This document shows, piece by piece, positions 35,346 to 48,300 of a stretch of 64,000 nt of DNA. How positions within the stretch are numbered: position 1 is the first letter of the stretch; each line of letters opens with the position of its first letter. The stretch is from NCBI RefSeq assembly GCF_041146795.1, contig NC_135177.1, positions 26,106,060-26,170,059 of the forward strand, given 5' to 3'. The translations under genes and the position numbers were made by a program. This DNA comes from Maylandia zebra. Lineage: Eukaryota > Chordata > Actinopteri > Cichliformes > Cichlidae. The notes under the pieces were generated by a model, which saw only the letters and a program-made list of their open reading frames with translations, did not search any database and was not told where the DNA came from.

Positions 35346-37050
35346 TTATCTAAAATATATCTCAATCAAGTGCCAGAGACTGTCAACTTGATTAAAATAA
35401 ATAAATAGATAAATGGAAAAAAAAACTGGTTGGAGTATCAAGTGACTAAAGGCAATATTGTTTTGATACATCATTTCAAAGTGTCTGCTCAGATTATTTT
35501 TGTTTTTTATAGAAACACATAACTACGCTATTCCAATTTTGTCCATTCTAAAAACAACAAAAGGTCTGTGAACCACCTTTGAAGTACTTCCAGAATCCAG
35601 GCCTAAACACTGTTATATGAACTTCTTTAATTACCTACTATTAACATATGTGGAATGTCTAAGTAAATTTGGAGAATTATGTATTTGTCTACCAATGGCC
35701 ACTAAAAATCTGACTAGTTTTTTCAAAGGCTACCAAGTAACATCTAATAGATATTAATCCATTTGTGTCAGTAATTTGAAGCAAAGGTCAAGTGCCAACA
35801 TGGCTTTGTGCATTTCACAACACCTGGGATAAAGCCACTGTTTATGATGAGTTAATAATCAGCAAGTTGTTCCAGTTCATTGATTTCTGTTTCCCTGAAG
35901 AGAACAACCTGACAGGTCAGCTGCTGGTGCAGACATGGGCACGCAATTGATATCACCTGTTTGAAATTGTTGTGAAATTAGTTTCACTTTAAGGTAATGT
36001 CAGGTAAAGTTTCAAAGCTTTGATGTTCTTGAAGGTGAGATCTTTTGCAACGCTGTTTATACATCACTTTTATCTTGGTGTACCTTATGAACAGGCATTT
36101 TCTGCATTGTAATAGTTTTTCTTCTGTTTTTTTGCTAAGTTGCAGCCTTTTCAGGGACACACATACACAATGTTTTCTTTGTACTGTCCAGATGTTTAAC
36201 ATAAAGCAGTTTAAAGACAAGGGCAACAGAATTTTGATCCAGCATATTTAGACAGCTGCAAGACCAGGTTTGTGAGTACAGTGCTCTTATGAAACATAAT
36301 CTGAACATTAGTGCTGAGCTGTTTCCATATGGAAGAGCAGACTCTGAGGACTGCGACACAAAATCAATTTTATGGTGGACTCTGCCCACAGAAATGCTTC
36401 GCTTAGCTGAAAATGTTTGTCTATCGGAACCTTTTGCTCCAGATTTTTACTTAAAATCTGTGGTGCTGTAAGACAGACTTTGACTTCTCTGTAAATACAG
36501 CGCATATCAACGTCTGCCAAAAATAGAGATACCTAAACCAAAGTGTATTTGCTCAGTGGTGGAACTCAGCTTTGGTTGATTAGTAAAAGATCCCAAGAGT
36601 TTGGGACTTTATTTTAAAAAATTAGATTTTACTAACATTCATATTGTAACACAGTGATACTTAACATGAAAGACAAATCATAACACATTGTAAATGGTAG
36701 ATCTGTGTTAAATGGATTAAACCAATTTTTCCTAAACAAGTAAAAGTTCCATCTTTCAAAAAGGTATAAAACTAACTACCTCAACTAAAACTTAACTCAA
36801 ATGTCTTTGAATGCCCTGTCAGATGTGAGTGTTTTTTTTTTAGCTAAGACAACAAAACTTTTCAAAGTCAAATTAGGGAGAAAATAAAACCATAATAAGA
36901 CTTGTTGATTTGCTACCGGTGAATCAAAGAAAAAAAAAAACCTGATGAATGATCATCCGATCAGGACCAATGTTCACATTGCCAAGGTTACCAAATACAA
37001 ATAAAGTGGCTAGATAACATTTGGTTCATTTAACTCCTGCTGACCAGAGC
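35346..37050. other. Gene-free spacer before apoC-IV
   Basis: No coding exon or known repeat recognised. A weak TATA-like ATACAAATAAAG lies at about 36995-37006, some 55 bases before the proposed apoC-IV first exon end. Confidence 0.45.
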
Positions 37051-37058
37051 CAGAGAAA

Positions 37059-37932
37059 ATGGTAAAATATATTCTTTTGATCATGGTAGTTTTAATGACA
37101 ATGCACAAACTGACAAATTTTATTTTGAAATCTGTGTTTTTCTTGTAGCTGTCAAAGACAAAGAACCAGTATGTTTTGATATAATCTGCTGAGAACTTTG
37201 TTGTTTTTGCATCCAATGTGAACTGCATATGGACTGTGCGGACAAAGAGTTCTGTTATATTAATAACAATATCATGAAGTGTTATGATGTATGTTTTTTT
37301 TTTAATTCTCCATGACAGCCCCATACGAAAGCACTTCTTTTCAGTCTTTTCTTACTAATGCAAGGTATGACTTTATACTATCTTCAGTATTGATTCTGTC
37401 ATTTCTGATCACGTTTTGTTTTGTTCTAATTGACTGACAAGCATCTTTCTTTGCAGCATGTGGGCCACTTCTGGCCCAAATAGAGCCCACAAAAGAACCT
37501 GACTCACCAGGACTGCTGCAGAAGCTGGCAGAGAGGGTCAGGTATTTCAGAAAAAAAAAACCCTGTTGACCACTGAATGCAGTTCATTCATAAGTTCAGA
37601 CTAGAACTCTTTGTAAATGATCAGTAAATTATCAGAATTGTTAAAATATTTAGTTTGATTTCACTTATTGTGTCAAAATGTTTGCACAATAACATATTTA
37701 TTTGTGTATTATATGTACTTTGCTGCTTTTATCTCACAGGGCAGCCAAAAATAAAATCCTGGCGCTTGGGGCACTAACACAAGGCTTTGCTGGTGCTTAT
37801 TATGAAGACCACATTCAACCGGTGACTGACAGCTATGTTGAATGGGCCTCTGGTGTCAAAAGCTCAGTGTGGGAGAGGATTCAGACTACCATCGGCCACT
37901 ACACACCGTTTAACACAACTCAAGTTGATTAA
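37059..37932 (+). CDS. apoc4: Apolipoprotein C-IV
   Basis: Small secreted apolipoprotein of VLDL-type particles. Exons read as 37059-37061 (ATG directly before a GTAAAA donor), 37319-37364, 37457-37541 and 37740-37932, giving 327 nt and 108 residues. The hydrophobic segment HTKALLFSLFLLMQACGPLL is the signal peptide; the mature part includes PDSPGLLQKLAERVRAAKNK, then TQGFAGAYYEDHIQPVTDSY and WERIQTTIGHYTPF. The YYEDH core aligns with human apoC-IV (QTYYDDHLRDLGPLTKAW). The three downstream exons are firm. The start is less sure: the second exon has no ATG in frame before the signal peptide, and a stop lies just upstream of its acceptor, so a separate start exon is required; the ATG/GTAAAA site at 37059 fits in phase but gives a one-codon coding exon. 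Position between apoC-I and apoC-II matches mammals. Confidence 0.82.
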
Positions 37933-38060
37933 CTCACTCAACTGAGTAAATCAGTATTCTTACTAAACGTCATGGCTTTACTGCTGAAGTGATCATAATT
38001 TAATGTTTATCATTAGGCTTGTACTAATGTATGATGCATAAAAAAATCAAATGAGTTGTT

Positions 38061-38066
38061 AATAAA
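38061..38066 (+). terminator. Poly(A) signal of apoC-IV
   Basis: AATAAA, 129 bases after the stop codon. Confidence 0.7.
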
Positions 38067-38892
38067 TATCCGTACAACATATCTGTTTGCTTCTGCTGCA
38101 GGTTTTAGAGTTTTTGTATTTGTTTGGTTGTTATTAAACAAAGAGCACACCAACTGAATCCGATTAACCAACATTTTGGTTTTGGTTTTAATCGAAGCTG
38201 AAAAGCTTGTCTTCTTGATTACGTGAGTACAAGTCACACACAGGTGCATTAATCGACAAGTAAAACAAATCTCAAGCATTAAATGGATGCATGTGGATAT
38301 GTGAAAAATAAGGTTAAAAAGAAAAAGAAAACAGTGAGATGAAGATATACAGAGGAGAAACCTTTTTAAAACACTATTGAAAAGAGAACTGATCACATTG
38401 CTGGCAGGGTATTAGGGTGAAAGGTGAGGGCAGAATGCCCAGCAGCCATTGCTCAGTACAATGCGTTGGGGCAGGTTCTGAATGTTTGACCTGTTGACCA
38501 TTTGACACCAATATCTGAGTACACACTATAAAATCTGCTGTTAATAAAGTGCTGATTATCAAGAGCCGATACAGTTAACATTATCTTTTGTCATAACAGA
38601 TACAGACACACGAGCTGCTTTAGTTTTTTCTATAAAATGAGGTGTAATTGTTATGACATTCTGCAAACATGCAACTTCCACAGTGCCACAGTGCATCCTG
38701 CCATATGGATAAGGATAAACGTACATTTCAGAAAGATTACATAACAACTAAGCCATATTTCCACATTCTGTATTTAAAGAATGTCACATACACTGGACTT
38801 TGTGTAGGTGTATGTGTGTGTGTGTTTGCGTGCATGTGCATGCAAGCATGTGTGTGTATGCTCATCAGATGACGTTTGTTTGCAGTCCCCCC

Positions 38893-38900
38893 CTATATCT
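38893..38900 (+). promoter_or_regulatory. Candidate TATA-like element of the apoA-II gene
   Basis: CTATATCT after a C-rich run, about 97 bases before the donor that ends a non-coding exon (CAACAGCAG/GTAATC at 38990). Weak match. Confidence 0.35.
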
Positions 38901-39216
38901 TCCTGTCCAGATGTGCGCTCTGAGTTACAGACAACTCGGTTTGAGAGAAGACTGTCACTTCTCGGATCTGTGCATCCAACGCAACAGCAGGTAATCCCTT
39001 TTTCTTCCTGCAGCTGCCCTTGCAGCTTCTCTTCTGCAACTACAGAGTAGATTTCACTAAAACAGCTTTTCGTGAAATATTTAGGAAATGCAGTTTTGCT
39101 TTAAATGTTAGCAATTTAATCACCTTGTTCATGATCTTAAGTTGATAAAATATGAAAACAATTCAATAAGTTGAAATGTGAATTTCATTTGCTTTTTCTT
39201 CTTTTGTCTTTCAGAA

Positions 39217-40397
39217 ATGAATGCAAAATATGTTTTTGCACTGATCTTGGTGCTGCAGGGTAAGTCACCCTGTAAACCTTAAATGTTCTGTAACAGTTAA
39301 GTTAAATTGAGTTTGATGTGACTGTTTTTAATGATGTTTGATTGGCCCAGTCTAACATGCTTTTATTGCACTCAGGGATTTAATGAACACTGCGCCATGG
39401 ATGAATATTGCATGTATTTATATGTAGCTGACATGCAACACAAGTGCTTAATTTTATAATATAGTGAGCTGCTGTAGCAGAAAAATTTCAAATGTAAATA
39501 CTGACCAAGGAACTCTGATACTGAGAGTGAGGTGCCAAGATATGTGGGACAGTTTTTATTTGGCTTTTAAATAAAAATTTACACACTAACCCCCAAACAG
39601 TTTAGTGAAATTTCCCAGTGCAACAATTAATCTTTTTTGTTGTCTCTTTTTAACATGTGTATACACCAGTAATTATTGAATTTACTTGCAACTGTTTTAA
39701 TAGTACTAGTTCTCATCTCTCTCTCTAAAAATCTCAACTCTGTTGCCTTCCAGTCTCTATGAGCCTGTGTACACTTCCCGAACCATCGCCAGAAATGGTT
39801 GAGTTATATAACACCCACAAAGCCACATTCATGAAGAGACTGATGAATTTTTACAACAAGGTGCACGCTGCTGCCACTCCCGTTGTGGAGGGCTTACGTG
39901 ACAATGAGCGTTCACAGGATGTCAGGGAATTTGCTGAAAATCTGCAGAGCAAGCCTGAGTACCAAGCCTTTGTGAAAGTTGCCTCGTAAGTTTTCACCTA
40001 TAACTATCCTAGTAACGCTTAATGTTTCACAGGCGGCTCCAAAAGAAAATAAACCTTTGTAAGCTGCTAATGTCATTACTTGAAACATAATTTGCTATTA
40101 GATGCTACTTAATTAACGTTTAGATTTCACAATTTCAGCACAAACACATACAGACAGTTTTTATGGTTTTGTTGATTTATTTGGTAAATTCTTTAATCAT
40201 GGATACTTTTAAAATCATCCATTTTTCCTCTTTTCATCAGTGCTATCGGTCAGGAAGCAATTCCCTTAGTGGACAAGGCTCGTACAGCAGCACTGGGTGT
40301 CTATGAACACTACCTGCGCCCCCACTTTGGCATCACCCTGGGCAGGGGCATTGACCACGCTAAATCAATCCTGGACGAAGTCCTGCCCGCTGAGTAA
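39217..40397 (+). CDS. apoa2: Apolipoprotein A-II (teleost 14-kDa apolipoprotein)
   Basis: Secreted HDL-associated apolipoprotein. Coding exons 39217-39259, 39754-39985 and 40241-40397 sum to 432 nt and 143 residues, the size of the teleost 14-kDa apolipoprotein. A 5' UTR exon ends at 38990. Signal peptide [20 protein letters not shown], then [20 protein letters not shown], a helical middle ([20 protein letters not shown]) and the diagnostic C-terminus: [20 protein letters not shown], ending [10 protein letters not shown], very like zebrafish apoA-II. All junctions are GT/AG and in phase. Mammalian APOA2 is on a different chromosome from APOE, whereas here the gene sits between apoC-IV and apoC-II on the same strand. 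The symbol apoa2 follows current fish usage; older literature calls it apo-14 kDa. Confidence 0.92.
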
Positions 40398-40650
40398 AGA
40401 AGACCAACTGGAGCAAACTGCCTCTCAGCAGCCCTTGTTAGATGATAGGTCATAGTAACTACACCGGAGAAGAAGAATACAAATACTATTCTTTGCCTCT
40501 TTTAAATCAAAATACTTGTCCAATCATGCAGAGTTAAAACCATGAAAAACATGTCAACACCACATATGCAAATTGTGCATGTACAGTATTTTATGTTTGA
40601 AACACTAACCAGAGTTTGTGTGTGACTGTGTACGTAATGTGGGCGTGTTC

Positions 40651-40656
40651 AATAAA
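40651..40656 (+). terminator. Poly(A) signal of apoA-II
   Basis: AATAAA in TTCAATAAAATGAAG, 254 bases after the stop. Confidence 0.75.
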
Positions 40657-40669
40657 ATGAAGTGAAAAC

Positions 40670-42740
40670 TCTGTGAAATATGTTTCTTCATATACACTCA
40701 GATCCTCTCCTGTTATGATACAAGGAAAAAGTTCTAGGCTTTGATAATTCTGTTATTTCATAATCTTCTAATGTATCTTTTAAAGTATGTATAGAGTTTT
40801 TTCATACATTTCATACTTTTAATTATGAAGAAAACACATTATTTATTACAACATAAATTTAAAAAGAAAGCTCAATTAAACACCATGGGTTTATTTTTTA
40901 CTCACTGTGGTTTTGCAGTGAGCTGTCCCCTTGATAAAACTGGAAATATAATGAAAAGCTGGTGCTTTAAACACAAGCTAATAATATCATTAATACCCTG
41001 AAATAAGTCAAACTCTGTCCCCTGAGTAGTGAATTTGTATAATCCCATATGAAAACTTTTTTTAGTGCCAGAAATACTGAAAACACATTATTAATGTGTC
41101 TTTTGTATCTTTACATAAATTGATTGTTAACCTAGAATTACTAAAGAGAACTGTACAATAATCTCAGACGTTTTTATTTGAATTAACTTTCCATAATTTG
41201 AATATTGATACAGGTTTCCTGTTGAATAGCACTTTGCAAGAACATGTGGAATATCTGCCTTATTCTACTCATATGAGCAGCAAACAAATACTCTTCCTGC
41301 GTTCACGGCATGATAGCAGAAATCACTGATTGAATTTATAATGCAATGATACACCAACGTTATTTTCAGCTACAGCAATAACCATGCCGACATGAGCCAT
41401 CACAGCGTTTATTCAGTTGGATTGAATCAAAAGTGCAAATTCTCAAACAGTTTGAACCCCACTGCTGCCCACAGCTGCACTCAACTGACCTGAGTTCTTG
41501 GGGTCGCACACAACATGACATGTGAGACTGGAACACATGATTGGATTGAATGTTTACTTAGGCCTCCATCAACATGTAGACATCGCAGGAGAAAGCTCTT
41601 AACTCAGTTTTTTTTTGTCACATTAACAATTATTCCCAGCACAAACTGAAATGTTTTTAAACCTGTCCCCTCGTGAATTCTGGCAAATTCTGTCTTCTCC
41701 AAAAAGAGATCTAAACATCTCACAAATATTTCCGTAGGTCAGAATTTTATTTGAAATTGTTTCCTCATAAAATTGTTTTTACTCTGGCTAAAAAAAAAAA
41801 AAAAAAAAAAAGAAGCATGTGACTGATATTGACAAAGCTGTCTGGACTCTGAATTCTGTTCACCAAATGTTCACCGATGGCAAGCAAGAAACTGTCACTT
41901 ATTACCCAGAGCCACAATATTTACTTTAATATATAACCATAGCCTCAAGGCTAAAAAGACAGATTTTGTCTCAAGAATGAATATTATAATTATGTTATAA
42001 TTATTAGGGAAAATAGGAAATAAAGAGCACATGAGAACAAAACAACATAACATGAACAGCCGGCTTTAGACTTGTATTTTCATTTCAAATTGAGAAGAAT
42101 CAAGACGGGGATTCAATGTTTTCCGCATGTAACTGTGACCAAACTTCTCCTTTCCTGAAGGTTTTTGAAGAGACGAGTGGAAAGAGATTGTTTTTTGTTC
42201 TAAAAAAACCCTAAAATAAATAAATTCTTAAGAGTTTTCAATGCAACACCATATATTCATTAATGCGGCCTAACTGTTTCATAACCAGAATCAGTGTGGG
42301 TGACGTGTTCAGCACACTTTAGACTTTGGACCATTTTAAAAGGACTTGGGACTGTTGCAGTGTGTCATGAATGACTGAGTCTTGTTATACAAATCTAAAG
42401 TGCCTCCTTATGTAGACTGTGAACAGCGCAAGGAGTAACAGTCTGCTGATACTGACCTTATCAATGGAAAAGAATTGACTGGGCCACATTTATTTGTCAG
42501 TATTCTTCTACAATGCTGTTTTCAGTCTATACTATGAAAGTCACTCCTAACCACAGCTGTGCTACCACTGTTATAAGTACCTTGTCATGCTTTATTCACT
42601 ATCCTTGTATTTGCATTATCCCAATATCTGCTTTATCAAGACACAATGATGAACCACTCCAAAAAAACGCACAGCTGACAGCAGTCCAGGTTTATCTCCC
42701 ACAGAGTGCACTTTGGCTCTGAGAGCAACAAGTCACCACT
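40670..42740. other. Gene-free spacer between apoA-II and apoC-II
   Basis: No gene recognised; a poly-A run lies at 41791-41811. Possible nuclear-receptor-like sites upstream of apoC-II: AGACTTTGGACC at about 42321 and GTGCACTTTGG at about 42707. Both are weak, unproven matches to the HNF4/DR1 pattern. Confidence 0.45.
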
Positions 42741-42750
42741 TTTACACTCC

Positions 42751-42757
42751 TATATAA
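42751..42757 (+). promoter_or_regulatory. TATA box of apoC-II
   Basis: TATATAAA in CTCCTATATAAACAAG. The non-coding first exon ends at 42822 (AATAGA/GTGAGT), which fits a start about 30 bases after the box. Confidence 0.72.
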
Positions 42758-43104
42758 ACAAGCTGGGCCGGCACTACCTCTTACTTTTTTTCTTTTCACA
42801 GTCACTTCTGAAGAGGAATAGAGTGAGTACCAACACTTTTGATTCATTTACTGAGCAGTTTTAAAATAGACGCATGCTGTTTCACTGTATATGAGAAAAA
42901 GCCAAAAGATGACCTAACCGTTTGGGAGATTTGGGGAGATCTTCTGTGTTTTAATGTTAGAAGTGGACTAAAACAACATATATGCACAGTTAATGTAACA
43001 AACACATCGGCTGGATGAGTGGGTAAATCTTGGACAATGTCTCACCCTAGTGGATGGAAAGAAGGAAGCTTCAAATGTTTTTTTTCCTCACAGATCCAAG
43101 GACC

Positions 43105-43884
43105 ATGAATAAGCTGCTGGTCATCACTGTGCTTGTTGCACTTTTTGCACTCAGTAAGTTTGTCCTCAGAGAGTAAAACCAACAACACAAATATATATTA
43201 TACCAGGAGGTTTTTATGAATCAGTGATAATAAAACTTTAAGCTTTTCAATCCTAACCTGTTTGTAACATAAGCGAGATCTCTACAGAGTAATAATGAGC
43301 ACATTCAGTTCAAGAAAATGGATACAAACCAGATGACTAAATGATATGTTTTTGTTTTTCATTTTGGTTAAAACTGAAATTCACATCACATATTCTGATA
43401 TAGAAAAGCTATTGAATGCATTGACATACCATCTTTAGCAGGAAATGAAGTTTTGTTTTAAGTGAAGACATTAGGGTGAAAGACTTTTCTTCTTCTCTGT
43501 CTTTTTTGCCTCTCGTGTCTTTAACCCTCTAACTAATGTGGCCTGTTTTTGCATAGGTGCTGAAAGCTTCCGTGTGCCGAGGCAGGTTGATGAGGAAGAG
43601 CAAGGGACCATCACAAAAATAACAGATACTGTCAAGTCCTATTATGCAGGTGCGGTCAACACTGCCAGTGATTACCTGGAACAGATCAAAGGCCTGAAGC
43701 TGGAGGAGAAGGCAAAGTAAGACATTTTGATATTAAGATAAATTCAAAAAAACTTTCATTTTAATCTATAACTGCTCTCATTCTGTGTTTTTACCACAGG
43801 AATCTTTACACTGAAACTTCCAACATTATGAGCACCTATCTTGGCATTGCACAGGACCAGCTTTACCATATTTTTCACCATTAA
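43105..43884 (+). CDS. apoc2: Apolipoprotein C-II
   Basis: Essential cofactor of lipoprotein lipase on triglyceride-rich lipoproteins. Coding exons 43105-43153, 43557-43716 and 43800-43884 give 294 nt and 97 residues. Signal peptide MNKLLVITVLVALFALSAES, followed by FRVPRQVDEEEQGTITKITD, a helix (SYYAGAVNTASDYLEQIKGL) and the activating C-terminal helix with NLYTETSNIMSTYLGIAQDQ and LYHIFHH. The human LPL-activating residues Tyr63, Ile66, Asp69 and Gln70 (STYTGIFTDQ) all have counterparts in STYLGIAQDQ, so the cofactor role looks preserved. All splice sites are GT/AG and in phase. It is the last apolipoprotein of the cluster. Its 3' UTR contains a LINE tail remnant (44193-44240). Confidence 0.95.
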
Positions 43885-44192
43885 TAGTGAAAAAAAAGTT
43901 ATCCAATGACCTCCACAACGTTACATGGTTGTGTAAGGACTTTCAACCTACACAAGAAAGGTTCAGAATTCATTTTACATTCTGTCCTTGGCGATACTCT
44001 CCCCACACGCAAGTGTCAAACTCTCTAACACAATGGACGAGGTGCATTTTGTAGCACTTTCTCAATCCACTGCATTGGAGGTAAATAATGATAACCACCC
44101 AATGGGGACTTTAGCCCTTTGAAAAACAACTAAGAGCTTGGAATGAGAAAATGGACATGAGAATTTGGCAAGCACAAGAAAGGGAGCATTTA

Positions 44193-44240
44193 AGATAAGA
44201 TAACCTTTATTAGTCCCACACGTGGGAAATTTGTTTTTAA
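44193..44240 (-). mobile_element. Short L2/Rex1-like LINE tail remnant in the apoC-II 3' UTR
   Basis: AAGATAAGATAACCTTTATT followed by AGTCCCACACGTGGGAAATT has the pentamer tail and terminal block of the LINE 3' end also seen at 4457 (minus strand). Confidence 0.65.
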
Positions 44241-44297
44241 GATCTGCTACCACCTGCTGATATGCTGATATTTCCTCACAGTACCATGGCATCTCTG

Positions 44298-44303
44298 AAT
44301 AAA
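44298..44303 (+). terminator. Candidate poly(A) signal of apoC-II
   Basis: AATAAA 414 bases after the stop. Another AATAAA-like cluster (AAATAAAATATTTAT) follows about 26 bases later. Confidence 0.55.
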
Positions 44304-45059
44304 TTTCAGTTTGTTATATCTTGAAATAAAATATTTATACTGAAAAAAACATAAACAGGTGTCTGTGGTTGGTACATGGTATTTTTGTGAAGTGTTTGAT
44401 GTAGTAAATTCAGCCCATTTTGCCCCCGTCTGCTTGTGTAAGATCGGTGTCATCTTTCAACTCAGTGATGCAAAAGGTCGTGATTTTGTCTGAACGAATC
44501 TGCAGTGAGACACGAGACTTTTATCGGCTCAGGCAGCACAAGAACAGAGGCTTCTGTTGTAATTAATAATGGATGAAAAGAAACAACATGCAAAATGTGA
44601 GCGGCGGGAAATTGACAGAGATGAATAAACAACAAAGACTCTGAAGTTTGTTTTATGGATACTGACAATCAGTGATGCAAGAGCAAGTGATTTTTAATTA
44701 ATGCACAAATCTACAACATGCGGCTTCTTCTGAAGCTATTACCAACAGAAACAAACCAAGCAAAAAAAAATCTGCTTTAAAGAATCTTGTCTTGTGTAGT
44801 CGTTGCAAAGGATCTAAACTGCATCAGAGAAGCACAGAACAAATTACACATTTGTGTGGGTTTTAAGGACTACAGTGATCCAACACTACCACTCCTGGTT
44901 CATCTACAATGACTATAATCACTGGAACAAAAAGAATAGACAAATATTAATATTAAAATAATGGTTTCAGATCCTTGAGTTGCAACTGAACATGCATACA
45001 GATCTGTCCAGAGTGGATGAGCTTGAAAGGAGCTGCATTCTGCAGTGTTTTCTCCTCTA

Positions 45060-45370
45060 TCCATTAGTTTTCTTAACCTTCTTGTCCAATTGAGGCTCAC
45101 ATAATGGGAGCAGCCTATCATAGGTGACATAAGGTGAAGGCAGGTGACAGTCTGGACAGGTTGCCAGTCAATTGCAGGGTTATTAACACATAGAAACGAG
45201 CAGTGATTCCCAGCAGAATTTACAATCTCCAATTAGCCTAACACACATGTCTCTGGACTGTGCAAGGAAGCTGAAGTACTCAATGAGAATTCATGCAGGC
45301 ACAGGCAGAACATGCAAACTCCTCACAGAAAGGCCCCGGCTGGCTGGTGGCTTCAAATGCAGGAACTTCA
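45060..45370 (-). mobile_element. Diverged tRNA-headed SINE
   Basis: Reverse copy of the 34955-35345 family: CCAATTAGCCTAACACACAT, GTCTCTGGACTGTGCAAGGA, AACATGCAAACTCCTCACAG and AAAGGCCCCGGCTGG remain; the tail and head are worn. This is an older insertion than the other two. Confidence 0.72.
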
Positions 45371-48300
45371 ATTCCAGCTTTTATTTGGAAAAAATCTGTT
45401 TCCACTTGCTTTAAACATGTATTGATAATTAAAATGCATATCAAATGTTTGTATGTCAAACAAAAAAAAAAGTCAACTGTACCTATTAATTAAACATCAG
45501 ACAGCTGAATAACACTGACCATATTGAATACCTCTAAAGCTGTTTTATAATGTCTGCAAAACATACATTCACATTTCATCAGTCAGTGATTTGCTTGCCT
45601 GGAATGTTGATTTTTTTCCACAAAACAAAGTTCATGAAACATTAACAAGCTGTGTGAGATCTCCATCTTTTAGATTTTTATAAATATCTACACATGATCA
45701 TGTTATTAACTGATAAAACAAATCTGATATCTTTTTATAGACTTAAAGGACAAAATAAAATTATAAACACATTTTGTTTTCCCAAGAGGCCATGCAGTAT
45801 TTTAAGGGTTTTGAAATGATATGATAAATATTCCATTTATAAACAGAAGCGGGAATCCAGTCGTATTGTCTTTTTTTTTTTTTTTACTTTTTCTTTTTTT
45901 ATTACTTCTTGTACTATTGCAAAAGCTTTTCCCATTTATCTATGACACCACTGACCGCTATAGAGTCCACTTAGCATGGCCTAACCTTAAAAAATGGCTT
46001 TAATATTGCCCACTGAGCCAAAAGAGCCTGTCCTGCAGGTCTTGTATGTTATAAAAGATATTAACTTGACCAAAGAATACAAAAACTGTAACTAGAATCT
46101 GTTACATCTGAATAAAAAATGTGATAAACCACAGGCAAGAGTCTTTTTATGGTTTTCAGGAAAGCAACAAATTGGCACAGGAAGGAAAGTATATCACCCT
46201 AAATGAACTGATAACATTGTTACAAAGGTTACAGCTGAGCAGGAAGTGGTGCTGGAAAGTGATAAAGCAGTCTGTTCCTCCAACTGAACCCTAAAAAGCT
46301 TGCAGATATATAAAAAAATAAAATAAGGACTGATCAAAGTGCCTTTACAGACTATACAGGAGAAAACTGCAAAGAATATGTATAGCATGAATCTTCCCTT
46401 GTGGTCATTATATCCATATATTCAGGCTCACAGGTAGATATTTCCAATTTTGTGTCTATAATAAAGGGAATAAATATTATAAAGGACATTTCTATTTTCT
46501 CTTTGATCTTTTTGACGGGTTACAGAAGCTCCCCTGAGGGACAGCAAGATGTCCCAGCCTCTGTCTAGACCCTGCCATGTCTATTGATCTGACAAATATC
46601 CTGCATAGTAACCTTGGGTGATTGTGAAGCCACATATTTATTAGTGAATGATTTTGCCAAATAAAACCTTAAAATTAAAAAGATAATTTTTGGTTTATTG
46701 GTCGGATTTGTTAAGAAATTATCGTCACTAATCGAAGTCATTCAAAACCAATGTGGAAATGGCAGTGAATGAATTCAGCGGCATTTCACCAAACAATTAT
46801 ATTTGATGAAATGGGAAAGTAATTTTAAGAGGACGTGTAATCTGTCTGTGTCAGATGAGTCAATCAGTCATTGTATTCAGCTTTGTCATTTTGGTTTTAC
46901 GTAGTCAGTGTTAGAAAGCCTCAATAATGCTGACAGAACTGCTGCAAATCCCAATTGGGATTTTGCTTAATTAAATCACATTCATCAGCCTGCTGTTCAT
47001 GTCTGATTAAAGCTCACTGTTCTTCAGTCACAGGCCTATTCCTGCCAGTGGCCTAAGAAGTCTGCCTGAGCATAATAAATTGGATTTTCTCTTCTGTCCT
47101 TTGCACATCCTACCAAACCGCTGCATGTCTTGGGGAACATGACAAAGGCACAGAGCAGAACATTTATGTTACTTTGGGATCATTCACAGTCCCTACCATT
47201 CAACTCTCCAGAGTCTAAGTTGTTGTACATCTGGCTGAACCTGCCTATTTGCAGCCTATTTCTCTGACCTGTTGCTTGCCTGGGGAGACTTGCCATGGCA
47301 GTGGTTAGGGCTCCACTATCGCAAATCAGTGTAAGTGGATTTAAAAGTGATACTGTTGCTTTTATCCCTCATTAAGAATTTAGCATAGCTGCAGATAAGC
47401 TGTTTTTTCCCCTTTTAATCTGGTCCTCAAATATGCTTTTTAGCTAAATGTCCCAGGAGTTTCCTTTTTTTAAACAATTTGGGAAATGAGCTTCTATATA
47501 CTTTTTTACTGAGAGTGAGATAAGAACTCTTGATTAGGTAAACAAGACATATTAACTAATTGGTGTTTCTTTCTGTAATCAGACTATGAAGGGAAGCCAG
47601 CTGCTAGACCCCACTGGTCTATTCAGTGTCCAAATCTGACTCATATATATGGAACATGATCCTGATCTGTGAATGAATTAACAGTGTCAGTACTTTGTTT
47701 CAATCCAGCCTCCTCATACAATCGATGTGCAACAGTTTAATCCTCTCTGTAGCTGTATATTATGTTACATAGGGTTTCAGTTGGTTCAAAAGTAAACAGT
47801 ACTCATTTTAGGCCCATGGCTTGTTACCATAAACTGTAGTGAAGAAAAACTGCCATAAACAGACACAGCAAGATATGAGACTGAGGAGCTCTCAGCCGCT
47901 GGTGTCTTTGATTTCAGACAAACAGGAAAATATTTGGGGAAATGTATTTTTTACCTTCTTGAAAAGATATACAGTAAAAGACTCTTAAGCTCCTAAGCGT
48001 GTCCACTTAGTATAAAGCAACAGCCAGCTTACATCAGCTTAGCATCAAATAAAGAAATAGCTTCTGTCTGAAGGTCACAAAAACCACCTACTGACACACT
48101 TAAAGCTTCCTAATCATCATGTGATTTCTTATCTGTCTATTTCATGCAAAAATCTGAATTTTTAAAAAATGACGTATGCTTTTACAAGTGTAGAACAAGT
48201 GATGTCCCTGTAACTTGTAACTCAGTGATTCTCTGAACTCTTTACTTTCTATTCTACTTGAGCTTTGTAAACCTGTCTTCAAAATAAGTACACCAGAGAA

